Assembly: GCA_034687125.1 (NCBI GenBank)
Contig: JAQGBZ010000521.1
Span: 1-36,008 of the forward strand
Reading direction: 5' to 3'
DNA: 36,008 bases
Source: Neelides folsomi
Taxonomy: Eukaryota > Arthropoda > Collembola > Neelipleona > Neelidae
A model generated the notes under the pieces. It did no database searches. It was not told where the DNA came from and worked only from the letters and a program-made list of their open reading frames with translations. How positions within the stretch are numbered: position 1 is the stretch's first letter; each line of letters begins with the position of its first letter. Positions 35,932-36,008 of this stretch are shown piece by piece. Both the position numbers and the translations under genes were made by a program.

Positions 35932-36008
35932 TACAGTGAGGGCCATAAGTATCTTTCTTTTTTTTAATGAGCAACCATTTTAATGTGATTAAAGATAAAA
36001 ATCTTTAA
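35932..36008. mobile_element. Mariner-type terminus, cut by window end
   Basis: TACAGTGAGGGCCATAAG followed by TATCTTTCTTTTTTTT closely matches the arms of the hairpin at 31087-31166 and starts at a TA. Unlike that hairpin, the sequence continues for over 40 bases without turning back on itself, so this may be the left end of a longer element, possibly with a transposase gene beyond the window. Only one end is visible. Confidence 0.7.

Overview
This 36 kb window looks like non-coding nuclear DNA from an animal, most likely an invertebrate and probably an arthropod. The clues are very AT-rich DNA with TACATA/TATGTA words, several short Tc1/mariner-type inverted-repeat elements, eukaryote-style splice signals, and a total lack of prokaryotic gene density, Shine-Dalgarno-led ORFs or operons. 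A copepod or other crustacean would fit, but nothing here fixes the taxon. I found no rRNA, tRNA, CRISPR array or recognisable protein family. No ORF on either strand resembles a protein family I know. The window is therefore best read as intergenic DNA or part of a very large intron.

Layout: two kinds of DNA alternate. AT-rich blocks (about 0.95-5.7, 6.5-7.1, 7.5-7.9, 9.4-10.7, 12.9-14.4, 15.8-16.2, 16.7-17.8, 18.6-18.9, 19.3-19.7, 21.0-21.8, 23.7-25.1, 26.5-28.0, 30.9-31.4, 32.6-33.6 and 35.6-36.0 kb) are separated by GC-richer islands of about 0.4 to 3 kb. The islands are full of GA-rich and CT-rich runs and carry overlapping, unconvincing ORFs on both strands.

The best supported features are transposon-derived and all lie in the AT-rich blocks: a long hairpin MITE (1437-1748), an 80-bp TA-flanked hairpin (3182-3262), a foldback element of about 0.94 kb whose arms are studded with TCTCGTA words (3848-4783), an 80-bp mariner-like hairpin (31087-31166), a 276-bp Tc1/mariner-like MITE (33165-33440), and a related mariner-type terminus that runs off the window end (35932-36008).

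Two minus-strand stretches are weak candidates for real exons: 24362-24688 (a local GC bump with a balanced 100-odd-residue reading frame ending in a stop) and 5768-5915 (open frame ending at a canonical AAAG|GTGAGA donor). A TATA box at 2932-2941 followed by CAAGATGGCG near 3000 is a possible promoter. These calls are tentative. No network of cooperating genes can be described here.
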